A program made the position numbers and the translations under genes. Below the pieces are notes generated by a model, which ran no database searches, had not been told where the DNA came from, and saw nothing but the letters and a program-made list of their open reading frames with translations. A DNA stretch of 64,000 nt from Pseudoponticoccus marisrubri (GTDB lineage: Bacteria > Pseudomonadota > Alphaproteobacteria > Rhodobacterales > Rhodobacteraceae). Positions 49,566 through 62,040 of the stretch are shown here, piece after piece. The stretch spans positions 236,378-300,377 of the forward strand of contig NZ_LPXO01000006.1 of NCBI RefSeq assembly GCF_001482405.1, given 5' to 3'. Each line of letters opens with the position of its first letter. The stretch's first letter is position 1.

Positions 49566-52061
49566 TCAGTCCAGCGTTCGGGTGATCTCTTCACGCTCGA
49601 AGATCTCGATCACGTCGCCCTGGCGGATGTCCTCGTAGTTCTCGAAGGCCATGCCGCATTCCTGGCCGGACTGAACCTCGGCCACTTCGTCCTTGAAGCG
49701 CTTGAGCGTCTTCAGCGTGCCTTCGTGGATCACCACGTCGTCGCGCAGCAGGCGCACACCGGCCGACCGGCGGGCGATGCCCTCGGTCACGAGGCAGCCC
49801 GCGACCTTGCCGACGCCGGAGACCTTGAAGACCTCCTTGATCTCGGCATAGCCGATGAACTTCTCGCGGACTTCCTTGGACAGCAGGCCCGAGGCCGCCG
49901 CCTTCACGTCATCCACGAGGTCGTAGATCACGCTGTAATAGCGGATCTCGACGCCCTTCTGGTTCGCCGCGTTCCGGGCGGGTGCGTTGGCACGGACGTT
50001 GAAGCCGATCACCGGGCAGCCAGAGGCTTCGGCCAGGCCGATATCGGTCTCGGTGATGGCGCCGACGCCCGAGTGCAGCACGCGCACGCGCACCTCCTCG
50101 TTGCCGATCTTCTCCATCGCCTGCACGATCGCCTCGGACGAACCCTGCACGTCCGACTTGACGAGGATCGGCAGCTCCTTGACGTTCTCGTCTTCCTTGG
50201 CCTTCTGCAGCAGCTGGTCCAGCGTTGTCGCGGCGCCGGCCGCGGCGCGCTTCTCCTTGGCGAGGTTGGCGCGGTACTCGGCGATCTCGCGGGCTTGCGC
50301 CTCGGTCTCGACCACGTTGAGCACATCGCCGGCCTCGGGTGTGCCGTTCAGACCCAGCACCTCGACCGGCACGGACGGTCCGGCTTCCTTCACGCGCTCG
50401 CCCTTGTCGTTCATCAGGGCGCGCACCTTGCCGTACTGTTCGCCGACGACAAAGATGTCGCCCTGCTTCAGCGTGCCGTTCTGCACGAGGACCGTGGCAA
50501 CGGGGCCGCGGCCCACGTCCAGCTGTGCCTCGATCACGGCGCCTTCGGCGGCCCGGTCGGGGTTTGCCTTGAGCTCGAGGATCTCGGCCTGCAGCGCAAT
50601 CGCCTCCAGCAGCTCGTCCAGGCCCTTGCCCGAGATCGCCGAGACCTCGACATCCTGAACCTCGCCGGACATCTCCTCGACCACGATCTCGTGCTGGAGC
50701 AGGTCCGTGCGCACCTTGGTCGGGTTGGCGCTCGGCTTGTCGATCTTGTTGATCGCCACGATCATCGGCACTTCGGCCGCCTTGGCGTGGTTGATGGCTT
50801 CGACCGTCTGCGGCATCACGGCGTCATCCGCCGCCACGACCAGCACGACGATGTCGGTCACCTGTGCCCCGCGCGAGCGCATCGAGGTGAAGGCCGCGTG
50901 GCCCGGCGTGTCGAGGAAGCTCAGCACCGCGCCACCCTCGGTCTGCACCTGGTAGGCGCCGATATGCTGGGTGATGCCGCCGGCCTCGCCCGAGGTCACG
51001 TTGGCGTTGCGGATCGCGTCGAGCAGCGAGGTCTTGCCGTGGTCCACGTGGCCCATGATGGTCACGACCGGCGGACGCGGCTTGAGATCCTCTTCCTTGT
51101 CCTCGGTCTGCTGGATGACATCCTCGACATCCGCGTCCGAGACACGCACGACCTTGTGGCCGAATTCCTCGATGATCAGCTCGGCCGTGTCGGCGTCGAT
51201 CGACTGGTTCTGCGTCGCCATGATGCCGTTCTGCATCAGCGCCTTGACCACGTCGGCCACGCGCTCGGCCATCCGGTTGGCGAGTTCTGCCACCGCGATC
51301 GCCTCGGGCAGCTTGACCTCGCGCACAACCTTCTCGCGGTTCTGCGAGCCGCCCATGGCCTTCTGCCGCGCACGCTCCTGCTTGCGCTTCATCGCGGCGA
51401 GCGACTTCTGCCGGCCACCCTCGCCACCGGAGAGGGCCTGGTTCAGCGTCAGCTTGCCCGAGCGGCGACCACCATCGTCGCGCCCGCGACCCCGGCCGCG
51501 ATCGTCGCGGTTGTCGGGCTGGTCGCGGCGCGGGGCCGGCTTGTCCTTGGGCTTGGGACGGCTGGCCGCGTCATCGGCCTTGGGCGCGGGCTGCGAGGCG
51601 GCAGCCGCGGCGGCTTTCGCCTTCTCTTCGGCCTCGCGCTTCTTGCGCTCTTCCTCTTCGGCCTTGGCCTTGGCACGTTCCTCGGCCTCGCGCTGCTCGC
51701 GCTCTTTCTGTTCCTTCTCGGCGCGCAGGCGCTCGCGCTCTTCGGCGCGGGCCTTTTCCTCGGCCTCGCGCTTGGCCTGTTCTTCGGCCTCGCGGGCCTT
51801 GGCGGCCTGCAGCGCTTTCAGACGGCGTTCCATCTCGGCATCGGAAATCCCGGCGGGGCGGTTCTTGCCGGACCCCGCGGGCCCCTGCCCACCGCCCGCA
51901 CCCTTGCCGCCGCCGGCGCCCGGCTTGGGCACCACGACGCGCTTGCGCTTGGTTTCCACCACGACATTCTTGGTCCGCCCGTGGCTGAAGCTCTGCTTCA
52001 CGCTGCCCGACCGCGGGCCACCACGCACACCCAATGTCTTCTTGCCGTCGTTATCGCTCAT
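49566..52061 (-). CDS. infB: Translation initiation factor IF-2
   Basis: The 831-residue protein has a long charged, glutamate- and arginine-rich N-terminal domain with coiled-coil repeats ([20 protein letters not shown]). The GTPase core has [23 protein letters not shown] and NKIDKP, followed by the C-terminal domains. It brings initiator tRNA to the 30S subunit. It ends the rimP–nusA–ylxR–infB operon, nine bases after ylxR. Confidence 0.98.
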   Translation of the reverse strand: MSDNDGKKTLGVRGGPRSGSVKQSFSHGRTKNVVVETKRKRVVVPKPGAGGGKGAGGGQGPAGSGKNRPAGISDAEMERRLKALQAAKAREAEEQAKREAEEKARAEERERLRAEKEQKEREQREAEERAKAKAEEEERKKREAEEKAKAAAAAASQPAPKADDAASRPKPKDKPAPRRDQPDNRDDRGRGRGRDDGGRRSGKLTLNQALSGGEGGRQKSLAAMKRKQERARQKAMGGSQNREKVVREVKLPEAIAVAELANRMAERVADVVKALMQNGIMATQNQSIDADTAELIIEEFGHKVVRVSDADVEDVIQQTEDKEEDLKPRPPVVTIMGHVDHGKTSLLDAIRNANVTSGEAGGITQHIGAYQVQTEGGAVLSFLDTPGHAAFTSMRSRGAQVTDIVVLVVAADDAVMPQTVEAINHAKAAEVPMIVAINKIDKPSANPTKVRTDLLQHEIVVEEMSGEVQDVEVSAISGKGLDELLEAIALQAEILELKANPDRAAEGAVIEAQLDVGRGPVATVLVQNGTLKQGDIFVVGEQYGKVRALMNDKGERVKEAGPSVPVEVLGLNGTPEAGDVLNVVETEAQAREIAEYRANLAKEKRAAAGAATTLDQLLQKAKEDENVKELPILVKSDVQGSSEAIVQAMEKIGNEEVRVRVLHSGVGAITETDIGLAEASGCPVIGFNVRANAPARNAANQKGVEIRYYSVIYDLVDDVKAAASGLLSKEVREKFIGYAEIKEVFKVSGVGKVAGCLVTEGIARRSAGVRLLRDDVVIHEGTLKTLKRFKDEVAEVQSGQECGMAFENYEDIRQGDVIEIFEREEITRTLD

Positions 52062-52070
52062 AAAGCTCTT

Positions 52071-52706
52071 TCATCCTTTCCGGCGACCCCTGCCGCCGCG
52101 ATCCGCCCCGGACGCGCCAGTGCGTATACCCTTCAATCGGTGGGCTTCCTCTACAACACGCGAACTGAGTCCGCCAGCGCCAAGCGCCGCGTGTATCACA
52201 GTTTGTCGTCCGAAGGCCATCCCCAGTTCGTCCGCCGTGAGCCAGCCGATATAGTCGCCGCCATACGGCGTGCTCAGTTTCGACTTGCCGCGTTCCGACC
52301 CGTCTTCCGCCTGGATCAGGACCCGCGCCTCCTCCTTGAAGAGCCAGTCCTTGACCTTTTCGTACCCGGACACCGCGTCACCCGACTTGCGGGCCAGCGA
52401 GATCAGATCGACCACGCGGCGCGCCAGCATTTGCTCGACCAGTTCCGTCAGGCCGTCCGGAAGCCCGACCGGCTGCTTCATCGCACGCGAGAAGAGCCCC
52501 TTGGACGCCGCCTTCTCCAGCGCCGCCCGGTCAGCTGACACATATAGGCCACGTCCCGGAAGTTTTCCAGTCACATCCGGAACGATTCTGTTGTCGGGCC
52601 CCAGGACGAAGCGCAGCAGGGCCGATTTCGGCCGAACCTCGCCCGTGGCGATGCACTTGCGCTCGGGCCCTGCTTCGCGTGTCTTGGCCTGTCCGCCCCG
52701 GGTCAT
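52071..52706 (-). CDS. YlxR (DUF448) RNA-binding protein with L7Ae-like C-terminus
   Basis: The protein has 211 residues from ATG 52706; 17 codons further upstream would overlap nusA. The DUF448 domain contains [20 protein letters not shown] and [19 protein letters not shown]. The second half resembles L7Ae ([20 protein letters not shown]). The family is thought to take part in transcription/translation control. It lies seven bases after nusA. Confidence 0.9.
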   Translation of the reverse strand: MTRGGQAKTREAGPERKCIATGEVRPKSALLRFVLGPDNRIVPDVTGKLPGRGLYVSADRAALEKAASKGLFSRAMKQPVGLPDGLTELVEQMLARRVVDLISLARKSGDAVSGYEKVKDWLFKEEARVLIQAEDGSERGKSKLSTPYGGDYIGWLTADELGMAFGRQTVIHAALGAGGLSSRVVEEAHRLKGIRTGASGADRGGRGRRKG

Positions 52707-52713
52707 GATGCGC

Positions 52714-54477
52714 CTACTCTTCTTCCGCTTCCTCGGAGGCCGACTCGGTGTCGTCATCCTCGGTGGCCTCGGGCTCCAGCTCGGTCGGATCGACCCAGCC
52801 CAGCAGCACGCGGGCCGTCATCACCAAGTTCTGCGCCTCTTCCAGCCCGACCTCGAACTTCTCGAGCAGCCCGTCATCCTTGACGCGCTGTCCGTCCACG
52901 CTGGTCCAGCCGCCGGCCAGTTCCCAGTCGGCGCAGGTAGCGAAATCCTCGAGCGACTTGATGCCGTCCTCGGCCAGGGCCTCGAGCATCTGTGGGGTGA
53001 GCCCCTCAAAATTTACGAGGCTGTCCTCGACCCCCATCTCGCGGGCGCGTTCCAGCGCCTTGCGGGCTTGCTCTTCCAGAACGTCGCGGGCACGGGCCTG
53101 CAGTTCGTTGGCGGTGTCCTCGTCGACGCCGTCGATCACCAGCAGCTCGTCGAGCTCGACATAGGCGACCTCCTCGAGATTGGTGAAGCCCTCGGACACC
53201 AGCAGCTGGGCGAAGAACTCGTCAAGGTCCAGCGTGTCCATGAACAGCTTGGTGCGGTCCTCGAACTCGGCCTGGCGGCGCTTGGATTCCTCTTCCTCGG
53301 TCATGATGTCGATGTCGAGCCCGGTCAGCTGGCTGGCCAGCCGCACGTTCTGGCCGCGCCGGCCGATGGCCAGGCTCAGCTGCTCGTCGGGCACCACGAC
53401 CTCGATTCGCTCGGCTTCCTCGTCGAGCACCACCTTCGACACCTCGGCCGGCTGCAGCGCGTTCACCAGGAAGGTCGGCACGTCCTCGTTCCACGGGATG
53501 ATGTCGATCTTCTCGCCCTGAAGCTCGTTCACCACGGCCTGCACGCGGCTGCCGCGCATGCCGACACAGGCGCCGACCGGGTCGATGCCACTGTCATAGG
53601 AGATGACGGCGATCTTGGCGCGGCTGCCCGGGTCGCGGGCCACGGCCTTGATCTCGATGATGCCGTCGTAGATCTCGGGAACTTCCATCTTGAACAGCTC
53701 GGCCATGAATTCCGGCGCGGTGCGGCTGAGGAAGATCTGCGGCCCGCGGGTCTCGCGGCGCACATCCTTGATGTAGCAGCGGATCCGGTCCTGCGGGCGA
53801 TAGGCCTCGCGGCCGATCTTCTCGTTGCGGCGCAGGATGGCTTCGCCCCGGCCCACGTCGACGATGACGTTGCCATATTCCTCGCGCTTGACCACGCCGT
53901 TGATGATCGTGCCCGCGCGATCCTTGAACTCGTCGTACTGGCGATCGCGCTCGGCCTCGCGGACCTTCTGCAGGATGACCTGCTTGGCGCTCTGCGCGGC
54001 GATCCGGCCCAGCTCGACCGGCGGCACCTCGTCGACGATCTCGTCGCCGATCCCGGGCAGGGCCGACTGGTCGATCTGGTCGCTGCCTTGGCCCTGCACC
54101 TTCAGCGCGAAGCGGCGGAAAGTCTCGTTGCGCGGCTCTTCGCCTTCCAGCTCGACCGTGCGCTTGGCGGCGGTCACGCTGACCGCGGGGCGCACCGGCT
54201 TGACCAGCTCGGCCGCCTGCGCGGGCGTCACTTCGGCCTGGTAGTTCTCAAGTTCGTCCTCGTCGACCACGGTGCGCACGCGGGTGAAGGTCGCGCGGCC
54301 GGTGCGCCGGTCGATCGAGACGCGGATGTCCATCTCGGCGCCGTAGCGGGACTTGGCCGCCCGGGCGAGGCTCTCTTCCATCGCCTCGACCACGAGGCCG
54401 GGGTCGATCATCTTCTCGCGCGCCACCGCCTCGGCGGTCTGCAAGAGCTCAAGCTGGTTAGCAGAGGTGATTGCCAT
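52714..54477 (-). CDS. nusA: Transcription termination/antitermination factor NusA
   Basis: The 587-residue protein has the N-terminal RNA polymerase-binding domain ([20 protein letters not shown]), an S1 domain ([20 protein letters not shown]), two KH domains ([39 protein letters not shown]) and a C-terminal helical region with an acidic tail. It controls pausing, termination and antitermination. Coding on the minus strand starts about 94 bases after rimP. Confidence 0.98.
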   Translation of the reverse strand: MAITSANQLELLQTAEAVAREKMIDPGLVVEAMEESLARAAKSRYGAEMDIRVSIDRRTGRATFTRVRTVVDEDELENYQAEVTPAQAAELVKPVRPAVSVTAAKRTVELEGEEPRNETFRRFALKVQGQGSDQIDQSALPGIGDEIVDEVPPVELGRIAAQSAKQVILQKVREAERDRQYDEFKDRAGTIINGVVKREEYGNVIVDVGRGEAILRRNEKIGREAYRPQDRIRCYIKDVRRETRGPQIFLSRTAPEFMAELFKMEVPEIYDGIIEIKAVARDPGSRAKIAVISYDSGIDPVGACVGMRGSRVQAVVNELQGEKIDIIPWNEDVPTFLVNALQPAEVSKVVLDEEAERIEVVVPDEQLSLAIGRRGQNVRLASQLTGLDIDIMTEEEESKRRQAEFEDRTKLFMDTLDLDEFFAQLLVSEGFTNLEEVAYVELDELLVIDGVDEDTANELQARARDVLEEQARKALERAREMGVEDSLVNFEGLTPQMLEALAEDGIKSLEDFATCADWELAGGWTSVDGQRVKDDGLLEKFEVGLEEAQNLVMTARVLLGWVDPTELEPEATEDDDTESASEEAEEE

Positions 54478-54571
54478 TCTTCTTACTCCTCCTCGCGAGC
54501 CGTCTCGGCCTTGAGTTCGCGGTTCAATCGGTTGGCGCTGGCGCGCTGTTCAGTCTCCGGCCCGGGGCCGG

Positions 54572-55141
54572 TCAGTCCTCGTCCGGCGCGGATTCGGTCT
54601 CGATCGCGTCGTATTTCGTCTCGTCCACCTGCGCGGCCTTGCGCGCCTTCAGCATCTCGCGGATCAGCTCGTCGGTCATCACCAGCTTGGCATCGGTCAG
54701 CCAGTCGAACTGCAGCCCGATCGTGCCCTCGTCCAGATTGACCAGCACCTCGCTGCCCTCGATGCCCGCCAGCACGCCGCGGAATCGCTTGCGCCCGTCG
54801 ATCATCTCGGCGGTTTCCAGCTTGGCCTCGTAGCCTTCGTAGGTGTCGAAATCCTTCAGCCGGGTCAGCGGCCGGTCGATTCCCGGCGACGAGACCTCCA
54901 GCGTGTAGGCGTCGACAAGCGGATCCTCGACATCCAGCACCGCGCTGACGGCGGTCGAGATATCGGCGCATTCATCCACCTCGATCCCGCCTTCGGGGCG
55001 TTCGGCCATGATCTGGAGCGTCGGCGTCTGGCCGCCCATCAGGCGGAGCCGCACCAGCTCGAAGCCCATGTCCTCGATCACGGGGCCGACGATTTCGGCC
55101 AGACGCTTGTCCATACCGGTCTTGGCGATCAGGTCGGTCAT
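54572..55141 (-). CDS. rimP: Ribosome maturation factor RimP
   Basis: The protein has 189 residues from ATG 55141 with GGCAGGA upstream; the longer open frame includes the promoter and terminator. RimP motifs are [33 protein letters not shown] and [18 protein letters not shown]. It helps assemble the 30S subunit. It starts the nusA–infB operon. Immediately upstream lies an intrinsic terminator with seven T residues. Confidence 0.96.
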   Translation of the reverse strand: MTDLIAKTGMDKRLAEIVGPVIEDMGFELVRLRLMGGQTPTLQIMAERPEGGIEVDECADISTAVSAVLDVEDPLVDAYTLEVSSPGIDRPLTRLKDFDTYEGYEAKLETAEMIDGRKRFRGVLAGIEGSEVLVNLDEGTIGLQFDWLTDAKLVMTDELIREMLKARKAAQVDETKYDAIETESAPDED

Positions 55142-55168
55142 TCGGGTCCTGCCTTTCGGGCACAAAAA

Positions 55169-55187
55169 AACGGGCCAGCGGCCCGTT
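55169..55187 (-). terminator. Intrinsic terminator in the rimP leader
   Basis: On the minus strand the stem is AACGGGCC (55187–55180) with GGCCCGTT (55176–55169), loop GCT, followed by an uninterrupted run of seven T. It ends about 20 bases before the rimP start codon, and the only promoter-like site is upstream of it. It is therefore likely to be an attenuator of the rimP–nusA–infB operon, or the terminator of an unseen upstream small RNA. Confidence 0.75.
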
Positions 55188-55239
55188 GCGTCATTACCGG
55201 AGGGCACCGGGAAGGCCCCGGCACGCCGCTGTTGAAGCG

Positions 55240-55268
55240 CATATAGGCGAGCGGCCCGCGCAGCGCAA
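55240..55268 (-). promoter_or_regulatory. Candidate promoter of rimP–nusA–infB
   Basis: On the minus strand TTGCGC (55268–55263) and TATATG (55245–55240) are 17 bases apart, a good sigma-70 arrangement. Transcription would start near 55233, giving a leader of about 90 bases that includes a GC hairpin and the terminator at 55169–55187. Confidence 0.5.
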
Positions 55269-55577
55269 GCAGATTCGCGCGACGGCCCTGCGCCCACCCG
55301 CGTCGGTCGGCAGGGTGGCGCCTGTCAGCTCGGGGCGCACCGATACGATCGCTCGCGTCTTGTATGGGCTCAACCCGGTCGATGGAGGAGGCACGCAATC
55401 CACCTGCCCGCTCAGCGCGCAACCGCTCGGCCACCTGAGCTTTGGCCGCATGGCTACGCCCGTAGGATCGCGCAGGGTCCCGGTTGTTTTTGGCACTCCT
55501 TGGGAACCAATCCTGCCTGTTTCATGTTCACACGACATCGTGCGCGCCTGCACACGCCTTCCCACACCAAATAGCTG

Positions 55578-55599
55578 AACCAAGCGGTTTACTTTGGTT
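55578..55599. promoter_or_regulatory. Inverted repeat upstream of the RND efflux genes
   Basis: AACCAA (55578–55583) and TTGGTT (55594–55599) are separated by ten bases and lie 50 bases before the adaptor start. The spacing suits a dimeric repressor such as TetR or MarR. No regulator gene is encoded beside it. The stretch from 55285 to 55575 otherwise shows nothing. Confidence 0.35.
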
Positions 55600-55649
55600 G
55601 ACCTGTGCCCTAACTGCCAGCCAGCCAAAGCCGCCAGAGGTTCATTGCC

Positions 55650-56675
55650 ATGCGTCACGTCTTTCAAACCCTAGTCATTTTCCTGTCTCTTGCCGCGCCG
55701 GTCATGGCGCAGGAGGTCGCCAAGCCGGTCAAGCTCATGACGCTGAGCGCCGAGCCGGTGGTGCTGCAGCGCCAGTTCTTCGGACAGGTGCAGGCCCGGC
55801 AGACCGTCGATCTCGCCTTCCAGGTGGCCGGCCAGATCGAAGAGCTGGATGCCGAGGAAGGCACGCAGAAGGCCCGGGGTGACCTGATCGCGCGGCTCGA
55901 TCTCGACCGGTTCGAGCGCGCCGTGGCGCAGGCGCAGGCCAGCTATGACAAGGCGGTGCGCGATGCCGAGCGGCTTCAGGCGCTCAGCGGGCAGGCCGCC
56001 TCGGAGGTGCAGGTCCGCGACGCCGAAACCCAGCTGCAACTGGCCGAGATCGCACTGGGGGATGCGCGCGACAATCTCGACCATGCCACGCTGCGCGCGC
56101 CCTTCGACGCGCTGGTGGCGCGCCGGCTGGTGGCGAATTACGCCACGGTCGCAGCCGGCACGCCGGTCGTCCGGCTGCATGACGTCTCCGAGATCCGGGT
56201 GGATATCGATGTGCCCGAGGTGCTGTTCCGCCAGGCCGGCGCCGGCGAGCAGGTGCAGTTCGAGGCGCAGCTGCCCGGCGACAGCGGCCGCTACCCGCTG
56301 GTGATGCGCGAATTCGAGACCGAGACCGCCTCGCTGGGCCAGACCTACACGATCACCCTGGCCTTCCAGGAAAGCCCCGGCGCCTTCGTCTTTCCCGGTG
56401 CCTCGGTCACGGTGCTGGCCCAGGCCGAGGGGGCGGTGCCCGACGGGATCGTCCTGCCCGAGACGGCGCTGGTCTACGACCCGGCCGGCGCGCCCGGCGT
56501 CATGGTCTACGAGGACGGCACCGTGCGCCGCACGCCGGTCGAGATCCGGCTGAGCGAGGATGGCCGCATCATGATGACCGAGGGGCCCGCGGATGGCACG
56601 CAGATCGTGCTGACCGGCGCCTCGCAGCTTACCGACGGGCAGTCGGTGCGTCCCTTCACCCGCATCGGGGAGTGA
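55650..56675 (+). CDS. RND efflux periplasmic adaptor subunit
   Basis: The 341-residue protein has a signal peptide (LVIFLSLAAPVMAQ), a split lipoyl/barrel-sandwich domain (QARQTVDLAFQVAGQIEELD, ATLRAPFDALVARRLVANY) around an alpha-hairpin coiled coil (about residues 85–145), and C-terminal beta-barrel parts. It is a membrane-fusion protein linking the inner-membrane pump to an outer-membrane channel. It starts an operon; the pump gene follows after four bases. The substrate is unknown. Confidence 0.92.
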   Translation: MRHVFQTLVIFLSLAAPVMAQEVAKPVKLMTLSAEPVVLQRQFFGQVQARQTVDLAFQVAGQIEELDAEEGTQKARGDLIARLDLDRFERAVAQAQASYDKAVRDAERLQALSGQAASEVQVRDAETQLQLAEIALGDARDNLDHATLRAPFDALVARRLVANYATVAAGTPVVRLHDVSEIRVDIDVPEVLFRQAGAGEQVQFEAQLPGDSGRYPLVMREFETETASLGQTYTITLAFQESPGAFVFPGASVTVLAQAEGAVPDGIVLPETALVYDPAGAPGVMVYEDGTVRRTPVEIRLSEDGRIMMTEGPADGTQIVLTGASQLTDGQSVRPFTRIGE

Positions 56676-56679
56676 GCCC

Positions 56680-59600
56680 ATGTCCATCGCGCGCGCGTCC
56701 ATCGACAAGGCGCTGATCACCTGGATCCTGATGCTGTCCTGCCTGCTGGGCGGCATCTGGGGTTTTGCCACGATCGGCCGTCTCGAAGATCCGGCCTTCA
56801 CAATCAAGAACGCCGTCATCATCACGCAATATCCCGGTGCCTCGGCCGAGCAGGTCGCGCGAGAGGTCTCGGAGCCGATCGAGTCCGAGATCCAGAAGAT
56901 GGGCGAGATCGACTTCATCACCTCGTCCAACAAGCCCGGGGTCAGCCGGATCTCGGTCAATATCGAGTCGACCTATGACGGCAGTGAGCTGCCGGCGATC
57001 TGGACCAAGCTGCGCAACCGGGTGAAGGATGCCGAGCGCAACCTGCCCCCCGAGGCCGGCGAGCCCATCGTCAACGACACGTTCGGCGATGTCTACGGCG
57101 TGTTCTACGCGGTCACCGCGCCGGGCTTCACCGATGCCGAGGTGCACGAGATCGCCGAGTATTTCCGCCGCGAACTGCTGGCGGTCGAAGGCGTGGCGGA
57201 CGTGGCGCTGGCCGGGCTGCCCTCCGAGGCGATCTATGTTGATGCCAACACCTCGATCACCACCAATCTGGGGATCGGGCCCAATACCATCGCCGGGGCG
57301 CTGTCGAACACCGATTCGCGCAGCGCGGCCGGCAGCGTGTCGCAGAACGGGCAGGACATCCGCATCCAGGCGCCCGAGGGCTCGGATACGGTGGACGAGA
57401 TCGCCAACCTGACCATCGGCGTCGGCGGCGAGGTGATCGACCTGCTCGACCTCGCCACCGTGACCCGCGCCCGCGTGACCGAACCGACGGAGATCATCCG
57501 CTTCCAGGGGCAGGAGGCGTTCACGCTTGGCGTGGCCGGCAAGGCCGATCTGAACATCGTCGAGGTCGGCCAGCGCGCCGATGCCCGGCTGGACGAGATC
57601 ATGCGCGACGTGCCCGCCGGGGTCGAGCTGCACCCGATCTACCAGCAGCATGTCGTCGTGGACGAGGCCTCCAACGCCTTCCTGCTGAACCTTGCCATGT
57701 CGGTCAGCATCGTGGTCATCGTGCTGGCACTGTTCATGGGCTGGCGGGCCGCGGTCGTCGTGGGGGTGACCCTGTTCCTGACCGTGGTCGGCACCGTCTT
57801 CCTGATGGCGATCTTCGGCATCGAGATGGAGCGCATCTCGCTGGGCGCGCTGATCATCGCCATGGGGATGCTGGTGGACAATGCCATCGTGGTGGCCGAG
57901 GGGATGCAGGGCGACATGGCCCGCGGCAAGTCGGCGCGCGACGCGGCCGAGGACGTGGCCTCCAAGACGCAGGTCCCGCTGCTGGGGGCGACCGTGATCG
58001 GCATCATGGCCTTTGCGGGGATCGGGCTGAGCCCCGACGCCACCGGGGAATTCCTGTTCTCGCTCTTTGCCGTGATCGGGATCTCGCTCCTGCTGTCCTG
58101 GATCCTCGCCATCACCGCCACGCCGCTTTTGGCGCATTACTTCTTCAAGACCGGCTCGGGCGAGGATCAGGACCAGTATGCCGGCCCGCTCTTCCGCGCC
58201 TACCGCGCCACGCTGGACTGGGCGCTGACCCTGCGCCACCTCGTGATCCTCGCACTGATCGGCGTGACGGTGCTGTGCTATATCGGTTTCGGACAGGTGA
58301 AACAGCAGTTTTTCCCCGACAGCAACACGCCGCTCTTCTACGTGCATTACAAGCTGCCGCAGGGCGCCGGCATCCAGCGCGTCTCCGAGGACATGGCCGA
58401 GGTCGAGGACTGGCTGGCCGCGCGCGACGAGGTGGTCTCGGTCGCGACCTTCATCGGCGGCGGGGCCACGCGCTTCATGCTGACCTACGCCCCCGAGGAG
58501 CAGCTGCCCACCTATGGCCACCTGATCATCCGCACCGAGACGCTGGAACAGATCCCGCAACTGCGCGCCGATCTCGAAGCCTTCGGCCGCGGTACGCTGA
58601 CCGCGGGCGAGTTCCGGACCGAACGCCTGGCCTTCGGCCCGGGCGGCGGTGCACCCATCGCGGCGCGCTTCTCGGGGCCCGACCCGGTGGTGCTGCGCCG
58701 GCTGGCCGAGGAGGCGAGCCGCGCCATGGCCGAAGCCTCGGACCAGGTTCAGGATCTGCGCACCGACTGGCGCGAGCGCGAGCTGACCATCGTGCCCCGC
58801 TTCGCCGATGAACGCGCCAAGGCCGCCGGCGTCACGCGCGAGGATCTGGCCCAGTCGCTGCAACTGGGCACGGACGGGATCCAGGTCGGCTTCTACCGCG
58901 AGGGCGACCGGCTGATCCCGATCAAGATCCGCAGCGACAGCGCGCTCGAGGAGGGCAGCAACCACCTGGCCGACCTGCCAGTCTATTCCGCCGCCGGGCA
59001 GACCTACATCCCCGTGGCCCAGATCGTCGACGGCTTCGGATGGGAGGCGCAGAACACGCTGGTCCGCCGCCGCGACCGCGTGCCCACCATCACCGTGCAG
59101 GCCGGCGTGCCCGCCGGGGTCAACGCGGCCGCGGTCTTCACCGAGATCCGCGAGCCGGTCGAATCCATCGCGCTGCCCGAGGGCTATGCGCTGGAATGGG
59201 GCGGCGAGTACGAGAACTCCACCGAGGCGCAGGCCAGCCTCGGCCAGCAGCTGCCGCTGTCGCTGATCGTGATGGTGCTGATCTCGGTCCTGCTCTTCGG
59301 CACGATCCGGCAGCCGGTCATCATCTGGCTTCTGGTGCCGATGAGCGTGAACGGCGTGGCTTTGGGTCTACTCGGCACGGGGCTGCCCTTCTCCTTCACG
59401 GCACTGCTCGGGCTCCTCAGCCTGTCGGGGATGCTGATCAAGAACGGCATCGTGCTGGTCGAAGAGATCGACTTGGTGCGCGCCGATGGCGTGCCGTTCC
59501 GGCAGGCCATCCTCGACGCCAGCACCTCGCGTCTGCGCCCCGTCGTGCTGGCCGCGGCCACCACGATCCTTGGCATGGTCCCGCTGCTGGGCGACGCCTT

Positions 59601-59760
59601 CTTCGCCTCGATGGCGGTGACGATCATGGGCGGGCTGGGCTTTGCGTCGATCCTGACGCTCTTAGCCGCGCCGGTCTTCTATTTCAGCTTCTTCCCGAAG
59701 GCCCGAAAGGAAGACGCAAGCCGCCGCCGCGCGCCCGAGCCGGCGCCCGCTGCCGCCTAG
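56680..59760 (+). CDS. RND family efflux pump permease
   Basis: The 1026-residue protein has the two-half RND layout with 12 membrane helices and two large periplasmic loops. Proton-relay residues fit GALIIAMGMLVDNAIVVAEG near residue 390, with FGIEMERISL before it. The signature near the end is LSLSGMLIKNGIVLVEEIDL. This sequence belongs to the AcrB-like group without a linked TolC gene here. It may export drugs, metals or lipids; the window does not say which. Confidence 0.94.
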   Translation: MSIARASIDKALITWILMLSCLLGGIWGFATIGRLEDPAFTIKNAVIITQYPGASAEQVAREVSEPIESEIQKMGEIDFITSSNKPGVSRISVNIESTYDGSELPAIWTKLRNRVKDAERNLPPEAGEPIVNDTFGDVYGVFYAVTAPGFTDAEVHEIAEYFRRELLAVEGVADVALAGLPSEAIYVDANTSITTNLGIGPNTIAGALSNTDSRSAAGSVSQNGQDIRIQAPEGSDTVDEIANLTIGVGGEVIDLLDLATVTRARVTEPTEIIRFQGQEAFTLGVAGKADLNIVEVGQRADARLDEIMRDVPAGVELHPIYQQHVVVDEASNAFLLNLAMSVSIVVIVLALFMGWRAAVVVGVTLFLTVVGTVFLMAIFGIEMERISLGALIIAMGMLVDNAIVVAEGMQGDMARGKSARDAAEDVASKTQVPLLGATVIGIMAFAGIGLSPDATGEFLFSLFAVIGISLLLSWILAITATPLLAHYFFKTGSGEDQDQYAGPLFRAYRATLDWALTLRHLVILALIGVTVLCYIGFGQVKQQFFPDSNTPLFYVHYKLPQGAGIQRVSEDMAEVEDWLAARDEVVSVATFIGGGATRFMLTYAPEEQLPTYGHLIIRTETLEQIPQLRADLEAFGRGTLTAGEFRTERLAFGPGGGAPIAARFSGPDPVVLRRLAEEASRAMAEASDQVQDLRTDWRERELTIVPRFADERAKAAGVTREDLAQSLQLGTDGIQVGFYREGDRLIPIKIRSDSALEEGSNHLADLPVYSAAGQTYIPVAQIVDGFGWEAQNTLVRRRDRVPTITVQAGVPAGVNAAAVFTEIREPVESIALPEGYALEWGGEYENSTEAQASLGQQLPLSLIVMVLISVLLFGTIRQPVIIWLLVPMSVNGVALGLLGTGLPFSFTALLGLLSLSGMLIKNGIVLVEEIDLVRADGVPFRQAILDASTSRLRPVVLAAATTILGMVPLLGDAFFASMAVTIMGGLGFASILTLLAAPVFYFSFFPKARKEDASRRRAPEPAPAAA

Positions 59761-59775
59761 AACGCCGGCTGAACA

Positions 59776-59808
59776 GCCCACCCCAGGCACCTGCGTGTCG
59801 GGGTGGGC
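59776..59808 (+). terminator. Hairpin after the RND operon
   Basis: Outer arms GCCCACCCC (59776–59784) and GGGGTGGGC (59800–59808) pair perfectly. Inner arms GGCAC and GTGTC continue the stem after a bulged A, around the loop CTGC. It lies 15 bases after the pump gene. No T run follows, so strength is uncertain. Confidence 0.55.
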
Positions 59809-59944
59809 CGGGGCCTACGCGGCGCCACCGGTTGCCCGAATCCCCCTCCCGCCACGTCATCCATCAAAGCATGACATTTCCATGAAAAAACTTCCCCGAC
59901 ACCCTTGCAGCCCCCGATCCCCAAGTGTACATCACCCTCACTGT

Positions 59945-61687
<1,743 letters not shown>

Positions 61688-61717
61688 CTTCAACTCTTCG
61701 TCGATCTGCGGCGGAAC

Positions 61718-61927
61718 TCAACGATGTGATCTTCGCCGTCGAGTGTCTAGGTCTCGCGTGGAGCGCAAAACTCCGAGAAGAATATGACCAGCGCTCCATA
61801 TTGATGCCAGAATCATGCGGAATCGTAGGAGTGTTCCGTCCGGTGTTTCTGCCTTCGTCTTGCCCTCCCGGGCGACCCGCTTGGCGGCAACTTCGGCGAT
61901 CAGGTCAATGAGTTTTGTGAGGTCCAT
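61718..61927 (-). CDS. Small hypothetical protein of the integrated element
   Basis: The protein has 69 residues from ATG 61927, which follows the strong site AAAGGAG. It begins MDLTKLIDLIAEVAAKRVAR, a probable amphipathic helix, and ends with a basic tail (TRRRRSHR). A hydrophobic stretch (RMILASIWSAGHILLGVL) lies in the second half. No family is recognised. It ends 30 bases before the recombinase start on the same strand, so it may be an accessory factor such as an excision or copy-control protein. Confidence 0.55.
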   Translation of the reverse strand: MDLTKLIDLIAEVAAKRVAREGKTKAETPDGTLLRFRMILASIWSAGHILLGVLRSTRDLDTRRRRSHR

Positions 61928-62010
61928 CGCTTTCTCCTTTCCTCTTTGGGCGTTTAGCCAACCGAAGACGGCAAGGACCCGATGGCCCGAGCGATCACAG
62001 ACCAGCACCA

Positions 62011-62038
62011 GCGCCCGCGTCGTGTTTGACGCGGGCGC
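62011..62038. other. Perfect 11-bp hairpin next to the rep remnant
   Basis: GCGCCCGCGTC (62011–62021) pairs with GACGCGGGCGC (62028–62038) around a six-base loop. It lies three bases downstream of the end of the rep remnant. It could be a terminator of rep, or a relic of a replication origin, which often has such stems. Confidence 0.45.
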
Positions 62039-62040
62039 AT

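Noticed and set aside
49542..52538. 998-codon plus-strand frame opposite infB
   Set aside because: Shadow of infB and ylxR; no ribosome site and no recognisable domain.
55380..55440. tRNA-like D-arm sequence (GGCCGAGCGGTT) on the minus strand upstream of rimP
   Set aside because: No anticodon or T arm can be built around it; the familiar tRNA next to rimP in E. coli is not present here.
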